DNA of 64,000 bases from Chryseobacterium populi (lineage in GTDB: Bacteria > Bacteroidota > Bacteroidia > Flavobacteriales > Weeksellaceae). Where the stretch lies: assembly GCF_000282115.1 (NCBI RefSeq), contig NZ_AKJY01000054.1, positions 1 through 64,000 on the forward strand, read 5' to 3'. The position numbers were made by a program, and so were the translations under genes. Below the pieces are notes generated by a model. It saw only the letters and a program-made list of their open reading frames with translations, was not told where the DNA came from and searched no databases. This document shows positions 43,841 to 52,461 of this stretch, one piece after another. Numbering within the stretch: the stretch's first letter is position 1; every line of letters begins with the position of its first letter.

Positions 43841-43881
43841 ATTCTTAGCAGTGAAGCGGTTGGCTGCTGCTAAGAATTTTA
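43841..43881 (+). promoter_or_regulatory. Intercistronic hairpin after atpE
   Basis: A perfect 11 bp stem ATTCTTAGCAG/CTGCTAAGAAT encloses a 15-base loop and is followed by TTT. It lies inside the operon, so it may be a partial terminator or an mRNA 3'-end stabiliser that gives more atpE product than the downstream genes. Confidence 0.65.
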
Positions 43882-43924
43882 AAACAATCCATAAAATTAC
43901 ACCTTAAAAAAAGAATTTACAGAT

Positions 43925-44419
43925 ATGGGAATTATTGAACCTGGAATTGGACTTTTGTTTTGGATGACGCTTACTTTTGTTATCCTGTTGTTTCTTTTAG
44001 CAAAATTCGCTTGGAAACCAATTGTAAATGCAGTGAATGACAGAGAAACTTCTATCGTTGATGCATTGAATCAAGCTAAATTGGCTAAAAAAGAAATGGA
44101 AGATCTTAAAGCTGACAACGAAAGAATCATTCGTGAAGCTAAAATCGAAAGAGATGCTATTCTGAAAGAAGCAAGAGAAATTAAAGACAGAATCGTAGGA
44201 GAGGCTAAAGACGTTGCTAAAACAGAAGCAGACAAATTAATCGAATCTGCAAAACAAACCATCGAATCTGAGAAAAATGCTGCAATGGCAGATATTAAAA
44301 CTCAAATCGGTGCTTTATCTGTAAATATTGCAGAATCTATTCTAAAGCAAAAATTAGAAAACAACGAAGCTCAGAACGAGTTGGTTCAAAATTATTTAAA
44401 CAAATCTAATCTTAACTAA
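43925..44419 (+). CDS. atpF: F-type ATP synthase subunit b
   Basis: The peripheral-stalk subunit has an N-terminal membrane helix (LLFWMTLTFVILLFLLAKF) followed by WKPIVNAVNDRE and a long, charged, Ala-rich coiled coil to residue 164, the standard length. It connects Fo to the F1 head through subunit delta, whose gene begins two bases after this stop. Confidence 0.96.
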   Translation: MGIIEPGIGLLFWMTLTFVILLFLLAKFAWKPIVNAVNDRETSIVDALNQAKLAKKEMEDLKADNERIIREAKIERDAILKEAREIKDRIVGEAKDVAKTEADKLIESAKQTIESEKNAAMADIKTQIGALSVNIAESILKQKLENNEAQNELVQNYLNKSNLN

Positions 44420-44421
44420 GA

Positions 44422-44961
44422 ATGCTTACATCTAAAGTAGCTAAAAGATACGCACAAGGTTTACTGGATTTTACAAATGAATCCGGACAAACAGCTACTG
44501 TATTTTCTGAAATGAAAGATGTGGTAAAGATAATGGCTGAATCGAAAGATTTAAATAAATTCTTCCTTACACCTTATATCGATTCTAAAAAGAAAATAGA
44601 AGTAGCAAAAGAGATTTTTAAAGGTTTATCGGTTTCTTCTCAGAATTTAATCACTTTGGTGATCAAGCAGGGCCGTGAAAACCAGCTGAGAAATATTGCT
44701 CAGGAATTTATCAATAAAGTAGAAGACATCAACGGGGTACAGAGAATAACTCTTACAACAGCGACACAGCTTTCAAATTCAAATATTGAAGAGATCCTGA
44801 AATCTACAAACCTGGTAAACGGTAACTCAAACTTCGATTTGAAAGTAAATGTAAACCCCGCTATTTTAGGAGGATACATCTTAAGAGTAGGAGACCAGCA
44901 GGTAGATGCATCTGTGAAAAGTAAACTTAATCAGGTTAAAAAAGATTTTCAATTAAATTAA
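44422..44961 (+). CDS. atpH: F-type ATP synthase subunit delta
   Basis: The 179-residue peripheral-stalk subunit starts with SKVAKRYAQGLLDF and keeps the C-terminal INPAILGGYILRVGDQQVDAS-type segment of the family (here VNPAILGGYILRVGD). It joins subunit b to the top of alpha-beta. It is tightly packed between atpF and atpA (18 bases). Confidence 0.96.
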   Translation: MLTSKVAKRYAQGLLDFTNESGQTATVFSEMKDVVKIMAESKDLNKFFLTPYIDSKKKIEVAKEIFKGLSVSSQNLITLVIKQGRENQLRNIAQEFINKVEDINGVQRITLTTATQLSNSNIEEILKSTNLVNGNSNFDLKVNVNPAILGGYILRVGDQQVDASVKSKLNQVKKDFQLN

Positions 44962-44979
44962 GAAAAAAACAACCATACA

Positions 44980-46557
44980 ATGGCAGAAATAAATCCGGCA
45001 GAAGTATCTGCGATCTTAAAACAACAATTGGCCAACTTCGATACTCAATCCAACGTTGAGGAAGTAGGTACAGTTTTAACCATCGGTGATGGTATTGCTC
45101 GTGTATACGGGTTAGAAAACGTACAATACGGAGAGTTGGTGAAATTTTCTAGTGATGTAGAAGGTATTGTACTTAACCTTGAAGAAGACAACGTAGGTGT
45201 TGCTCTTTTAGGAGAAAGTAAATTAGTAAAAGAAGGTGATACAGTAAGAAGAACAAACAGAATCTCTTCTATCAAAGTAGGAGAAGGTATGTTGGGAAGA
45301 GTAGTAGATACTCTTGGTAACCCTATCGATGGTAAAGGTCCTATTACCGGGGATTTATACGAAATGCCATTGGAAAGAAAAGCTCCCGGAGTTATCTTCA
45401 GACAGCCGGTAACTGAGCCTTTACAAACTGGTATCGTGGCGATCGACTCTATGATCCCTGTAGGAAGAGGACAGAGAGAGCTTATCATCGGCGACAGACA
45501 GACTGGTAAAACTACTGTTGCAATTGATACGATCATCAACCAAAAAGAATTCTTTGATGCAGGGAAACCTGTATATTGTATATATGTGGCTATCGGGCAG
45601 AAAGCTTCTACAGTAGCTCAAATCGTTAAAACCCTTTCTGATAAAGGAGCTTTGGCATATACTGTAATCGTTGCTGCTAACGCTTCAGATCCGGTTCCTA
45701 TGCAGGTATATTCTGCAATGGCAGGAGCTTCAATCGGTGAATTCTTCAGAGACACCGGTAGACCGGCATTGATCGTTTATGATGATTTATCTAAACAAGC
45801 GGTTGCTTACCGTGAGCTTTCCCTGTTATTAAGAAGACCACCGGGCCGTGAGGCATATCCGGGAGACGTTTTCTATCTTCACTCAAGATTATTGGAAAGA
45901 GCGGCAAAAGTAATTGCTGATGACAATATTGCGAGCCAGATGAACGACTTACCTGAATCTCTCAGACCAATTGTAAAAGGTGGTGGTTCTTTAACTGCCC
46001 TTCCGATTATCGAAACTCAGGCTGGTGACGTTTCTGCGTATATTCCAACTAACGTAATCTCTATTACAGACGGACAGATCTTCCTGGAATCTGACCTGTT
46101 CAACTCAGGGGTCCGTCCTGCGATCAACGTAGGGATCTCTGTATCCAGAGTAGGAGGTAATGCTCAGATCAAATCAATGAAAAAAGTTTCCGGTACATTA
46201 AAATTAGACCAGGCTCAATATAAAGAATTGGAAGCGTTTGCTAAATTCGGTTCAGACCTTGATGCTTCTACGCTAGCGGTAATCTCTAAAGGAGAAAGAA
46301 ACGTGGAAATCCTTAAGCAGCCGGTAAACTCTCCACTTCCTGTAGATAGCCAGGTAGCGATGATCTACGCCGGAACTGAGAACTTACTTAGAAATGTTCC
46401 TATCAGAAAAGTAAAAGAATTCCAGATTGAATATATCGCTTTCTTAAGATCTAAGCACCCTGAAACAATGGCTGCGATCAAAGCTGGAAAAATCGATAAC
46501 GATATCACAGACGTTCTTAAGCAGGCAGCTAACGATTTAGCTTCTAAATATAATTAA
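44980..46557 (+). CDS. atpA: F-type ATP synthase subunit alpha
   Basis: The 525-residue non-catalytic nucleotide-binding subunit has the Walker [14 protein letters not shown], the [15 protein letters not shown] segment, and the signature [17 protein letters not shown]. It forms the alpha3beta3 hexamer; the beta partner gene is absent here and must lie elsewhere in the genome. It is followed by a 68-base spacer containing a short repeat hairpin before atpG. Confidence 0.98.
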   Translation: MAEINPAEVSAILKQQLANFDTQSNVEEVGTVLTIGDGIARVYGLENVQYGELVKFSSDVEGIVLNLEEDNVGVALLGESKLVKEGDTVRRTNRISSIKVGEGMLGRVVDTLGNPIDGKGPITGDLYEMPLERKAPGVIFRQPVTEPLQTGIVAIDSMIPVGRGQRELIIGDRQTGKTTVAIDTIINQKEFFDAGKPVYCIYVAIGQKASTVAQIVKTLSDKGALAYTVIVAANASDPVPMQVYSAMAGASIGEFFRDTGRPALIVYDDLSKQAVAYRELSLLLRRPPGREAYPGDVFYLHSRLLERAAKVIADDNIASQMNDLPESLRPIVKGGGSLTALPIIETQAGDVSAYIPTNVISITDGQIFLESDLFNSGVRPAINVGISVSRVGGNAQIKSMKKVSGTLKLDQAQYKELEAFAKFGSDLDASTLAVISKGERNVEILKQPVNSPLPVDSQVAMIYAGTENLLRNVPIRKVKEFQIEYIAFLRSKHPETMAAIKAGKIDNDITDVLKQAANDLASKYN

Positions 46558-46564
46558 AAATTCA

Positions 46565-46602
46565 ATGTTTAAGGTTTGAAATTCAATGTTTTAAACCTTA
46601 AG
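46565..46602 (+). repeat. Repeat/hairpin in the atpA-atpG spacer
   Basis: The spacer has TTCAATGTTTAAGGTTT and then TTCAATGTTTTAAACC. A 9 bp stem TTAAGGTTT/AAACCTTAA (46569-46577 with 46593-46601) can form. It may influence transcript processing; no T-run follows. Confidence 0.5.
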
Positions 46603-46625
46603 CGTTAAACTTTGAACTCAAATTA

Positions 46626-47489
46626 ATGGCAAACTTAAAAGAAATACGAGGAAGGATCACTTCAATTTCATCTACGATGCAAATCACACGTGCTATGAAA
46701 ATGGTTTCCGCTGCGAAACTTAAAAAAGCACAGGATGCGATCGTGATGTTGCGACCTTATTCTGAAAAGCTACAAGAAATCATCCAGAATGTAAATTCTA
46801 GTTCAGATCCTGATCAGGTTTCCGTGTATGCTCAGAAAAGAGAGGTTAAAAGAATACTTTTCATCGCTGTAACTTCAAACAGAGGTCTTGCAGGTGCTTT
46901 TAACTCATCCATCGTTAAAGAGCTTAATATTCAGTTTCAGAATAATTCTCAATACGAGATTGAAGTTCTTACAATCGGTAAGAAAGCTTACGATGCAGTA
47001 AGAAGAAACCGTGCCGTGTATGCAAATGCAAGTGCCGTTTACGATAATTTAAACTTTGATGCGGTTTCCAATTCTACAGAAGCTGTAATGAACAGCTTTA
47101 GAGAAGGTAAATTTGATGAAGTATATATCATTTATAACAAATTCATCAATGCCGCTACCCAAGAAGTGACCAAAGAACAGCTGCTTCCTATCGTGATGCC
47201 TGAAACAACAGAGCCCCAGCTAGAAACAGATTATATCTTTGAACCGAACAAAAATGAAATTTTGGATAATTTAATTCCGAAATCTATCAAAACTCAGGTG
47301 TTCAAAGCTGTTTTAGATTCAGTAGCATCTGAGCATGGAGCAAGAATGACAGCAATGCATAAAGCCACAGACAACGCTCAGGCTTTGAAGAATGATTTAG
47401 TAATCTTCTACAACAAAGCAAGACAGGCTGCCATTACAAACGAAATCTTAGAGATCGTTTCCGGAGCAGAAGCTTTGAAAAATTCTTAA
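46626..47489 (+). CDS. atpG: F-type ATP synthase subunit gamma
   Basis: The 287-residue central rotor subunit begins with LKEIRGRITSISSTMQITRAMKMVSAAKL and ends with the long helix SEHGARMTAMHKATDNAQAL, the parts that form its coiled coil inside the hexamer. It is the last gene of the cluster, followed by a terminator, with no atpD or atpC behind it. Confidence 0.98.
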   Translation: MANLKEIRGRITSISSTMQITRAMKMVSAAKLKKAQDAIVMLRPYSEKLQEIIQNVNSSSDPDQVSVYAQKREVKRILFIAVTSNRGLAGAFNSSIVKELNIQFQNNSQYEIEVLTIGKKAYDAVRRNRAVYANASAVYDNLNFDAVSNSTEAVMNSFREGKFDEVYIIYNKFINAATQEVTKEQLLPIVMPETTEPQLETDYIFEPNKNEILDNLIPKSIKTQVFKAVLDSVASEHGARMTAMHKATDNAQALKNDLVIFYNKARQAAITNEILEIVSGAEALKNS

Positions 47490-47511
47490 AGAATTATTTT
47501 AACACAATATT

Positions 47512-47541
47512 AAAGCATCGGGTATATCGATGCTTTTTTTG
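47512..47541 (+). terminator. Terminator of the atp operon
   Basis: A perfect 9 bp stem AAAGCATCG/CGATGCTTT with a 7-base loop is followed by a long T-run. Confidence 0.92.
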
Positions 47542-47565
47542 TTATTTTTATTTTGTATATCTTTG
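47538..47565 (+). promoter_or_regulatory. Possible promoter of the CNNM gene
   Basis: TATCTTTG (47558-47565) is a full -7 match, 27 bases before the ATG. The nearest TTTG (47538-47541) is only 16 bases upstream of it, shorter than usual, and overlaps the T-run of the atp terminator. Confidence 0.4.
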
Positions 47566-47591
47566 TAAAAATAAATTTTATAATTTTTTAA

Positions 47592-48947
47592 ATGGACTCG
47601 GACATAGTCAGGCTTTTGCTAGCCTTGTTTCTTGTATTACTTAATGGCTTTTTCGTAGCCGCAGAATTTTCAATTGTTAAAGTTCGTTACTCACAAATCC
47701 AGTTAAAAGCCGCAGAAGGAAACTCTATGGCAAAACAGGCAGAGCATATTATCAAGCATCTTGATGAGTATTTATCTGCTACACAGCTGGGTATTACATT
47801 AGCTTCCCTTGCCCTCGGTTGGGTAGGAGAAAGTGCATTACACCATGTAGTTGAAAATATTTTCCACTCTCTTAATATCACTTTAAGCCAGGCATCAATT
47901 ACTTCAGTATCGGTAGTTACCAGTTTTGTTTTAATTACGGTAATGCATATTGTATTTGGTGAGCTTATTCCAAAATCTATTGCCATCAGAAAATCGGAGG
48001 CAACCACAATGGCAACAGCAGTTCCGTTGAGAGTATTTTATACGATATTCAAACCATTTATCTGGTTGATGAATTTAATGTCAAATACTTTTTTAAGATT
48101 AATCAAAATACATCCCGCTTCTGAACAGGAAATTCATTCAACAGAAGAGCTTCAGCTTCTGGTAAAACAGAGTGCAGACAGTGGAGAAATTGAAGAGGAG
48201 AATTATGAGATCATCAAAAATGCATTTGATTTTACAGACCATTCCGCAAAGCAGATCATGGTTCCAAGGCAGAATATCACTTCCATAGATTTTGAAGAAG
48301 ATATCAATGAGATTATCAATAAGATCATGGAAAGCGGCTATTCCCGTATTCCGGTTTATATCAATTCTATAGATAACATAATTGGTGTTTTTTATACCAA
48401 AGAAATTATCAGGGAATATGTCAAAGGAAAGGGTGAGCTTAACCACGATGATCTTAAGAATTTAATGCGTGATGCTTTCTTTGTGGTTGGAAGCAAGAAG
48501 ATTTCAGATTTATTGAAAATTTTCCAGCAGAAAAAGCAGCACCTTGCCATTGTCATCGATGAATTCGGAGGTACTGAAGGAATTATTACATTGGAAGACA
48601 TTCTGGAAGAGCTGGTAGGGGAAATTCAGGATGAAGAAGATGATGAAGACAAGCTTGTAGATAAAATAGCAGACAATACCTATTGGGTTCAGGCAACACA
48701 GCCTCTTGACGAGATCAATGAATACCTGCCTAAGAAATTGCCGCTTTCAGAAGAAAGTGAATACAATTCATTAGCAGGTTTTATCCTTCACGAACTGGAA
48801 GATATTCCGGAGGAAAACCAGGAATTTGATCTGGAAAATTATCATTTCAAGATTTTGAAAATGAATAATAAGAGTGTTGAGCTTGTAGAGCTGGTTTATG
48901 AAGGCCCTAATATCATCAATGATCTGACAGACAAATTAGAAATTTAA
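47592..48947 (+). CDS. CorC/HlyC-type CNNM transporter (hemolysin-family)
   Basis: This 451-residue protein has a DUF21 membrane domain with three or four helices (LFLVLLNGFFVAAEFS; ITVMHIVFGELIPKSIAIRK), two CBS motifs in about 205-330 (FSRIPVYINS-like SRIPVYINSIDNIIG; HLAIVIDEFGGTEG), and a C-terminal CorC_HlyC domain. Bacterial homologues act in Mg2+ export or divalent-metal balance; the hemolysin label is historical. The clpS gene follows ten bases later, probably on the same transcript, without an evident functional link. Confidence 0.93.
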   Translation: MDSDIVRLLLALFLVLLNGFFVAAEFSIVKVRYSQIQLKAAEGNSMAKQAEHIIKHLDEYLSATQLGITLASLALGWVGESALHHVVENIFHSLNITLSQASITSVSVVTSFVLITVMHIVFGELIPKSIAIRKSEATTMATAVPLRVFYTIFKPFIWLMNLMSNTFLRLIKIHPASEQEIHSTEELQLLVKQSADSGEIEEENYEIIKNAFDFTDHSAKQIMVPRQNITSIDFEEDINEIINKIMESGYSRIPVYINSIDNIIGVFYTKEIIREYVKGKGELNHDDLKNLMRDAFFVVGSKKISDLLKIFQQKKQHLAIVIDEFGGTEGIITLEDILEELVGEIQDEEDDEDKLVDKIADNTYWVQATQPLDEINEYLPKKLPLSEESEYNSLAGFILHELEDIPEENQEFDLENYHFKILKMNNKSVELVELVYEGPNIINDLTDKLEI

Positions 48948-48957
48948 AGCAAGTAAA

Positions 48958-49263
48958 ATGATTTTTTATAACGGTATAAAAGATTACGAAAATCCGAAGC
49001 GTCAGTATGAAGAAGAAGTTCTTGTTTTGGATGATACTGATGATGTTTATAAATTGATCTTGCATAACGATGATATCCATACTTTTGATTATGTAATTGA
49101 TTCTTTGATCGAAATTTGTAAACATACTCTCGAACAGGCTGAACAATGCACGATATTGGTGCATTATAAAGGCAAATGTACTGTAAAAACAGGCTCAATG
49201 GATCTGTTGAAGCCAATGCATGAAAAGTTAATTTCAAGAGAATTAACAAGCGAAATAGTTTAA
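48958..49263 (+). CDS. clpS: ATP-dependent Clp protease adaptor ClpS
   Basis: ClpS docks on ClpA/ClpC and delivers N-end-rule substrates. The 101-residue protein keeps YKLILHNDDIHTFDYVIDSL, the family signature, with the HNDD loop that borders the substrate pocket, and an HYKGKCTVKTG strand. It has a short charged N-terminal tail that inserts in ClpA in other species. It ends at a terminator (49266). Confidence 0.93.
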   Translation: MIFYNGIKDYENPKRQYEEEVLVLDDTDDVYKLILHNDDIHTFDYVIDSLIEICKHTLEQAEQCTILVHYKGKCTVKTGSMDLLKPMHEKLISRELTSEIV

Positions 49264-49265
49264 TA

Positions 49266-49295
49266 AAATCCTAACAATTGGTTAGGATTTTTTTA
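49266..49295 (+). terminator. Terminator after clpS
   Basis: A perfect stem of at least 9 bp (AATCCTAAC/GTTAGGATT) with a 5-base loop is followed by a T-run. Confidence 0.92.
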
Positions 49296-49393
49296 TTGTT
49301 TTATGTTTTTTTAGATTTTTTATCTCATTAGTGTGAAAAATATTTGCTGTTTCAATAATTTTTTTAAATTAGCAATAGCTATAAAAAACACAT

Positions 49394-51244
49394 ATGAGAT
49401 TTAAAATTAATTCGTTAATCGTAGGCTGTATATTGTCTTGTTCAGCTTTATCAGCCCAGGAATCATCACTTGAAACTTCTGCAAAAAAATGGATCAATGA
49501 AAATTCCAGAAATTTAGGGATTCAAAACTTTACCCAACTTAAGTTAAGCTTTGTAAGAAAAGGAAATTCAGGAGAAACACTACGTTTCCAGCAAATGATT
49601 AAAGACGTACCGGTTTTCCAATCGGAGATTGTATTGCATTTCAACAAAGAAGGGAAAATTACTTATACTTCTGCAGAAAGCTTTAAAAAAAATGTAACGG
49701 AAATAAATACGGTTCCTTCCGTTCAGGTTTCTGAAGCTCTTCAAAAAGCCCATATTGCCTCAAAAACAAAGGGTAAGATTACTTATGAAGAAACCAGGCT
49801 TTTTGTTTATCTTACAGAATCCGGAGAAACGAAGCTGGTTTACAGGGTACGTACAAACTCTCATGATCATTCGGGAAGCTGGGAAACCATTGTAGATGCA
49901 CAAAACGGAAATGTAATCAGCGTGAAGGATGTTGCACTGTATCATCACAGTCACAATGATGATCCGAAACCTAAGAAAAAAAATAAAGGAAAAACAACAG
50001 ACAATAAAAAAACTCTTGTGTCTGGTTCCGGCTATATCTTTGAACCCGATCCGCTTTCCAAGATGCAGGCAGCTTATGGAGGCCAGTATGCGGATAATAA
50101 TGATGCTACCAACGCAAGTCTGGATGCAGCAAGAACTTTGGTTACCATTCCTGAGCTGGATTTAACAGCAGGGGTATATAAGTTAAAAGGTTCTTATGCA
50201 GAAATTAAAGAATTGGAAATTCCTTCTACAGGGCTTTTTACCCAGGCAACCAATCAGTTTTTATTTAACAGAAATAATCAGGGATTCGAAGCGGTAAACG
50301 TGTACTGGCATGTAGACCATAACTTACGGTATATCAATGAAACATTAAATATTTTATGTAAACCATTAACCAACGAAGGAATACTATGGTATGATCCCCA
50401 TGGAAAGAATGGAGATGATAATTCTTATTACCTGGATGGCAGGTTGGTTTTTGGGGAAGGTTGTGTAGATGATGCTGAAGATGCTGACGTTATCATACAT
50501 GAATTAGGACATGGAGTGCATGATTGGTTAACCAACGGGAATTTATCCCAGGTTCAGGGGTTAAGTGAGGGATGTGCAGACTATTGGGCTCAGTCATACA
50601 GCAGAAGTTTAAACCAATGGCCCTCATCGGCACCACAATACAATTGGATGTTCAACTGGGACGGGCACAACGAATGTTGGGACGGAAGAATTACAAATTA
50701 TACAGAAACGTATCCCGGTGGACTTATAGGAATTATTCATATAGACGGACAAATCTGGGCATCTGCTTTGATGAGAATATACAATCAAATCGGGAAAGAA
50801 AAAACAGACAGGGCTTTCCTTGAAGGGTTATCCATGACAAATGCATTAACAGGCCAACAGGATGCAGCGATTGCCGTAAGACAGGCTGCTATTGATATGG
50901 TAGGACAATTCGGGTTCACTTGTGGTGATGTAAGCATAATGACACAGGAATTTACTGCTGCAGGCTATACTTTACCAGCCTATAACTGTTTGTTGAGTAC
51001 AGATGATGTTTCTAAAAAAGAAAATGTTGAGATCTATCCTAACCCGGTTTCAGGTACTTTACATATTTCTCTGAAAACAGGAAAAGAAGAAAAAGTGGAA
51101 ATCTATAATATGGAAGGCAGAAAAGTTTTGGAAACCACCGTTATCAATGGTAAGAATACAATAAATGTTTCTGATCTTCAGACAGGAAATTATATTTTGA
51201 ATATAAAAGGAATAAATTTATCAACTAAGTTTATCAAGAAATAA
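49394..51244 (+). CDS. T9SS-secreted zinc metallopeptidase with FTP propeptide
   Basis: This 616-residue protein has a signal peptide (to about LSAQ), an FTP-like propeptide (about 25-190), a basic linker KPKKKNKGK (about 195), and a peptidase domain with HELGH (His369, Glu370, His373) and the third zinc ligand Glu392 in SEGCAD. The layout suits the gluzincin M36/M4 group, here closest to M36-like enzymes of Bacteroidetes. A C-terminal T9SS type A sorting domain starts near IYPNPVSG and ends STKFIKK. It is predicted to be exported and to degrade external protein. It is monocistronic, with a terminator at 51263. Confidence 0.88.
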   Translation: MRFKINSLIVGCILSCSALSAQESSLETSAKKWINENSRNLGIQNFTQLKLSFVRKGNSGETLRFQQMIKDVPVFQSEIVLHFNKEGKITYTSAESFKKNVTEINTVPSVQVSEALQKAHIASKTKGKITYEETRLFVYLTESGETKLVYRVRTNSHDHSGSWETIVDAQNGNVISVKDVALYHHSHNDDPKPKKKNKGKTTDNKKTLVSGSGYIFEPDPLSKMQAAYGGQYADNNDATNASLDAARTLVTIPELDLTAGVYKLKGSYAEIKELEIPSTGLFTQATNQFLFNRNNQGFEAVNVYWHVDHNLRYINETLNILCKPLTNEGILWYDPHGKNGDDNSYYLDGRLVFGEGCVDDAEDADVIIHELGHGVHDWLTNGNLSQVQGLSEGCADYWAQSYSRSLNQWPSSAPQYNWMFNWDGHNECWDGRITNYTETYPGGLIGIIHIDGQIWASALMRIYNQIGKEKTDRAFLEGLSMTNALTGQQDAAIAVRQAAIDMVGQFGFTCGDVSIMTQEFTAAGYTLPAYNCLLSTDDVSKKENVEIYPNPVSGTLHISLKTGKEEKVEIYNMEGRKVLETTVINGKNTINVSDLQTGNYILNIKGINLSTKFIKK

Positions 51245-51262
51245 AACTTAAAAATGATAATG

Positions 51263-51291
51263 AAATCCGGTGTGAAAACATCGGATTTTTA
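51263..51291 (+). terminator. Terminator after the metallopeptidase gene
   Basis: An 11 bp stem (AAATCCGGTGT/ACATCGGATTT, one G-T wobble) is capped by a GAAA tetraloop and followed by a short T-run. Confidence 0.88.
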
Positions 51292-51319
51292 TTAAACAAA
51301 TTCAGCACTCATTATTTTA

Positions 51320-51347
51320 TTTGCATTCAACTAAAATAGTATATTTG
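51320..51347 (+). promoter_or_regulatory. Possible promoter of udk-divIC
   Basis: TATATTTG (51340-51347) is a full -7 match 28 bases before the udk start; a TTTG lies 16 bases upstream, shorter than usual. Confidence 0.45.
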
Positions 51348-51374
51348 TAAAAACTATATAGAAACTAAAAAATA

Positions 51375-51989
51375 ATGCTTGTAATAGGAATTGCAGGAGG
51401 TACAGGGTCCGGCAAAACTACAGTTGTTGATAAGATACTTCAGCAGCTTGATATCGAAGGAATGAACATCCTTTCTCAGGATAATTATTATCACGATAAT
51501 CAAAATCTGACATTAACAGAGCGGGAAGCTTTAAATTATGACCATCCCAAGTCTATAGATTTTGAACTGATGTTGAAACATGTAAAAGCTTTAAAAAATA
51601 ACGAGCCTATTGAACAGCCGATTTACAGCTTTGTTACTCATTCCCGAACCGGAGACCACGTTACTGTAGAACCTAAAAATGTATTGGTAGTAGAAGGCAT
51701 TTTGGTACTGACGAATAAAGAATTGCTGAAAGAATTTGATCTGAAAGTTTTCGTTCATGCAGATTCTGACGAAAGATTAATCAGGCGGATCAGGAGAGAT
51801 ACACAGGAGAGGGGAAGAGATCTGAGTGAAGTATTACACCGTTACCAAACCACTTTGAAACCGATGCATCAGGAATTTATAGAGCCGTCTAAAAACGAAG
51901 CGGATCTTATCATCCCCAATATGAAACAAAATTCCGTAGCGATTGATTTTTTAACTACCGTTATTAAAAACTCGTTGAGAAAACACTAA
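51375..51989 (+). CDS. udk: Uridine kinase
   Basis: Uridine kinase phosphorylates uridine and cytidine with ATP or GTP in pyrimidine salvage. The 204-residue P-loop protein starts with LVIGIAGGTGSGKTTVVDKI, has DNYYHD and NYDHPKSIDF (substrate region), and RLIRRIRRDTQERGRD (lid). It is followed after one base by the divIC-like gene, so translation is probably coupled. Confidence 0.95.
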   Translation: MLVIGIAGGTGSGKTTVVDKILQQLDIEGMNILSQDNYYHDNQNLTLTEREALNYDHPKSIDFELMLKHVKALKNNEPIEQPIYSFVTHSRTGDHVTVEPKNVLVVEGILVLTNKELLKEFDLKVFVHADSDERLIRRIRRDTQERGRDLSEVLHRYQTTLKPMHQEFIEPSKNEADLIIPNMKQNSVAIDFLTTVIKNSLRKH

Positions 51990-51990
51990 A

Positions 51991-52350
51991 ATGGCAGAAA
52001 ACAAACTCATTAAAGATATTCAGCCAAAGTCTGAAACATTCAAACTTATTCAGAAATATGTTTTGAATAAATACACCATTACCATCTGCATGTTTCTGGT
52101 CTGGATGATTTTCTTTGATAAAACCTCCTTTCTGGTAATTAATGAACTGAATGGTGAAATCAGTAAATATGAAGAGCAGCTGCAGTATTATAAAAAAGAA
52201 TACGAAAAAAACGATGCTTTCTATAAAAAACTGATGAACAATAAATCTGAAAAAGAAAAATACGCCAGAGAAAACTACTTTATGAAAAAGCCGGATGAAG
52301 AAATCTTTATTCTGGTGGTAGACAGCTCGAATATTGCTCAAAAACAATAA
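51991..52350 (+). CDS. FtsB/DivIC-type septum formation initiator
   Basis: This 119-residue membrane protein has a single helix (YTITICMFLVWMIFFDK), then a coiled coil (GEISKYEEQLQYYKKEYEKN) and YARENYFMKKPDEEIFILV, the closing motif of the family. Such proteins link early and late divisome parts with FtsL/FtsQ. Its place directly behind udk and ahead of the mutase small subunit is a common Flavobacteriales arrangement, as I recall it. Confidence 0.9.
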   Translation: MAENKLIKDIQPKSETFKLIQKYVLNKYTITICMFLVWMIFFDKTSFLVINELNGEISKYEEQLQYYKKEYEKNDAFYKKLMNNKSEKEKYARENYFMKKPDEEIFILVVDSSNIAQKQ

Positions 52351-52351
52351 A

Positions 52352-52438
52352 AAGTCAATTGTTAATTTTGCTTTGCTAATGAATGATCAGATTTAAAAAC
52401 TGGCAAAGAGGTTAATTTGCTATTGATCATTCACATAA
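52352..52438 (+). repeat. Dispersed ~85 bp repeat, copy 1
   Basis: This spacer resembles 62982-63064: both start AAGTCAAT-GT-AATTTT, share AATGAT...ATTTAAAA and TGGCA in the middle, and end TCACATAA. Parts of both ends can pair. It also contains the -33 TTG (52423-52425) of the next promoter. Confidence 0.6.
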
Positions 52439-52455
52439 TAATACCTATACCTTTC
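52423..52455 (+). promoter_or_regulatory. Promoter of the mutA operon
   Basis: TTG (52423-52425), 22 bases, then TACCTTTC (52448-52455), one mismatch at the last base, 6 bases before the ATG at 52462. This argues against an upstream start at 52417. Confidence 0.6.
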
Positions 52456-52461
52456 AACTCA

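Noticed and set aside
45045..45539. A 164-codon frame opposite atpA
   Set aside because: It is the complement of a strongly conserved gene and its composition follows from the atpA codons.
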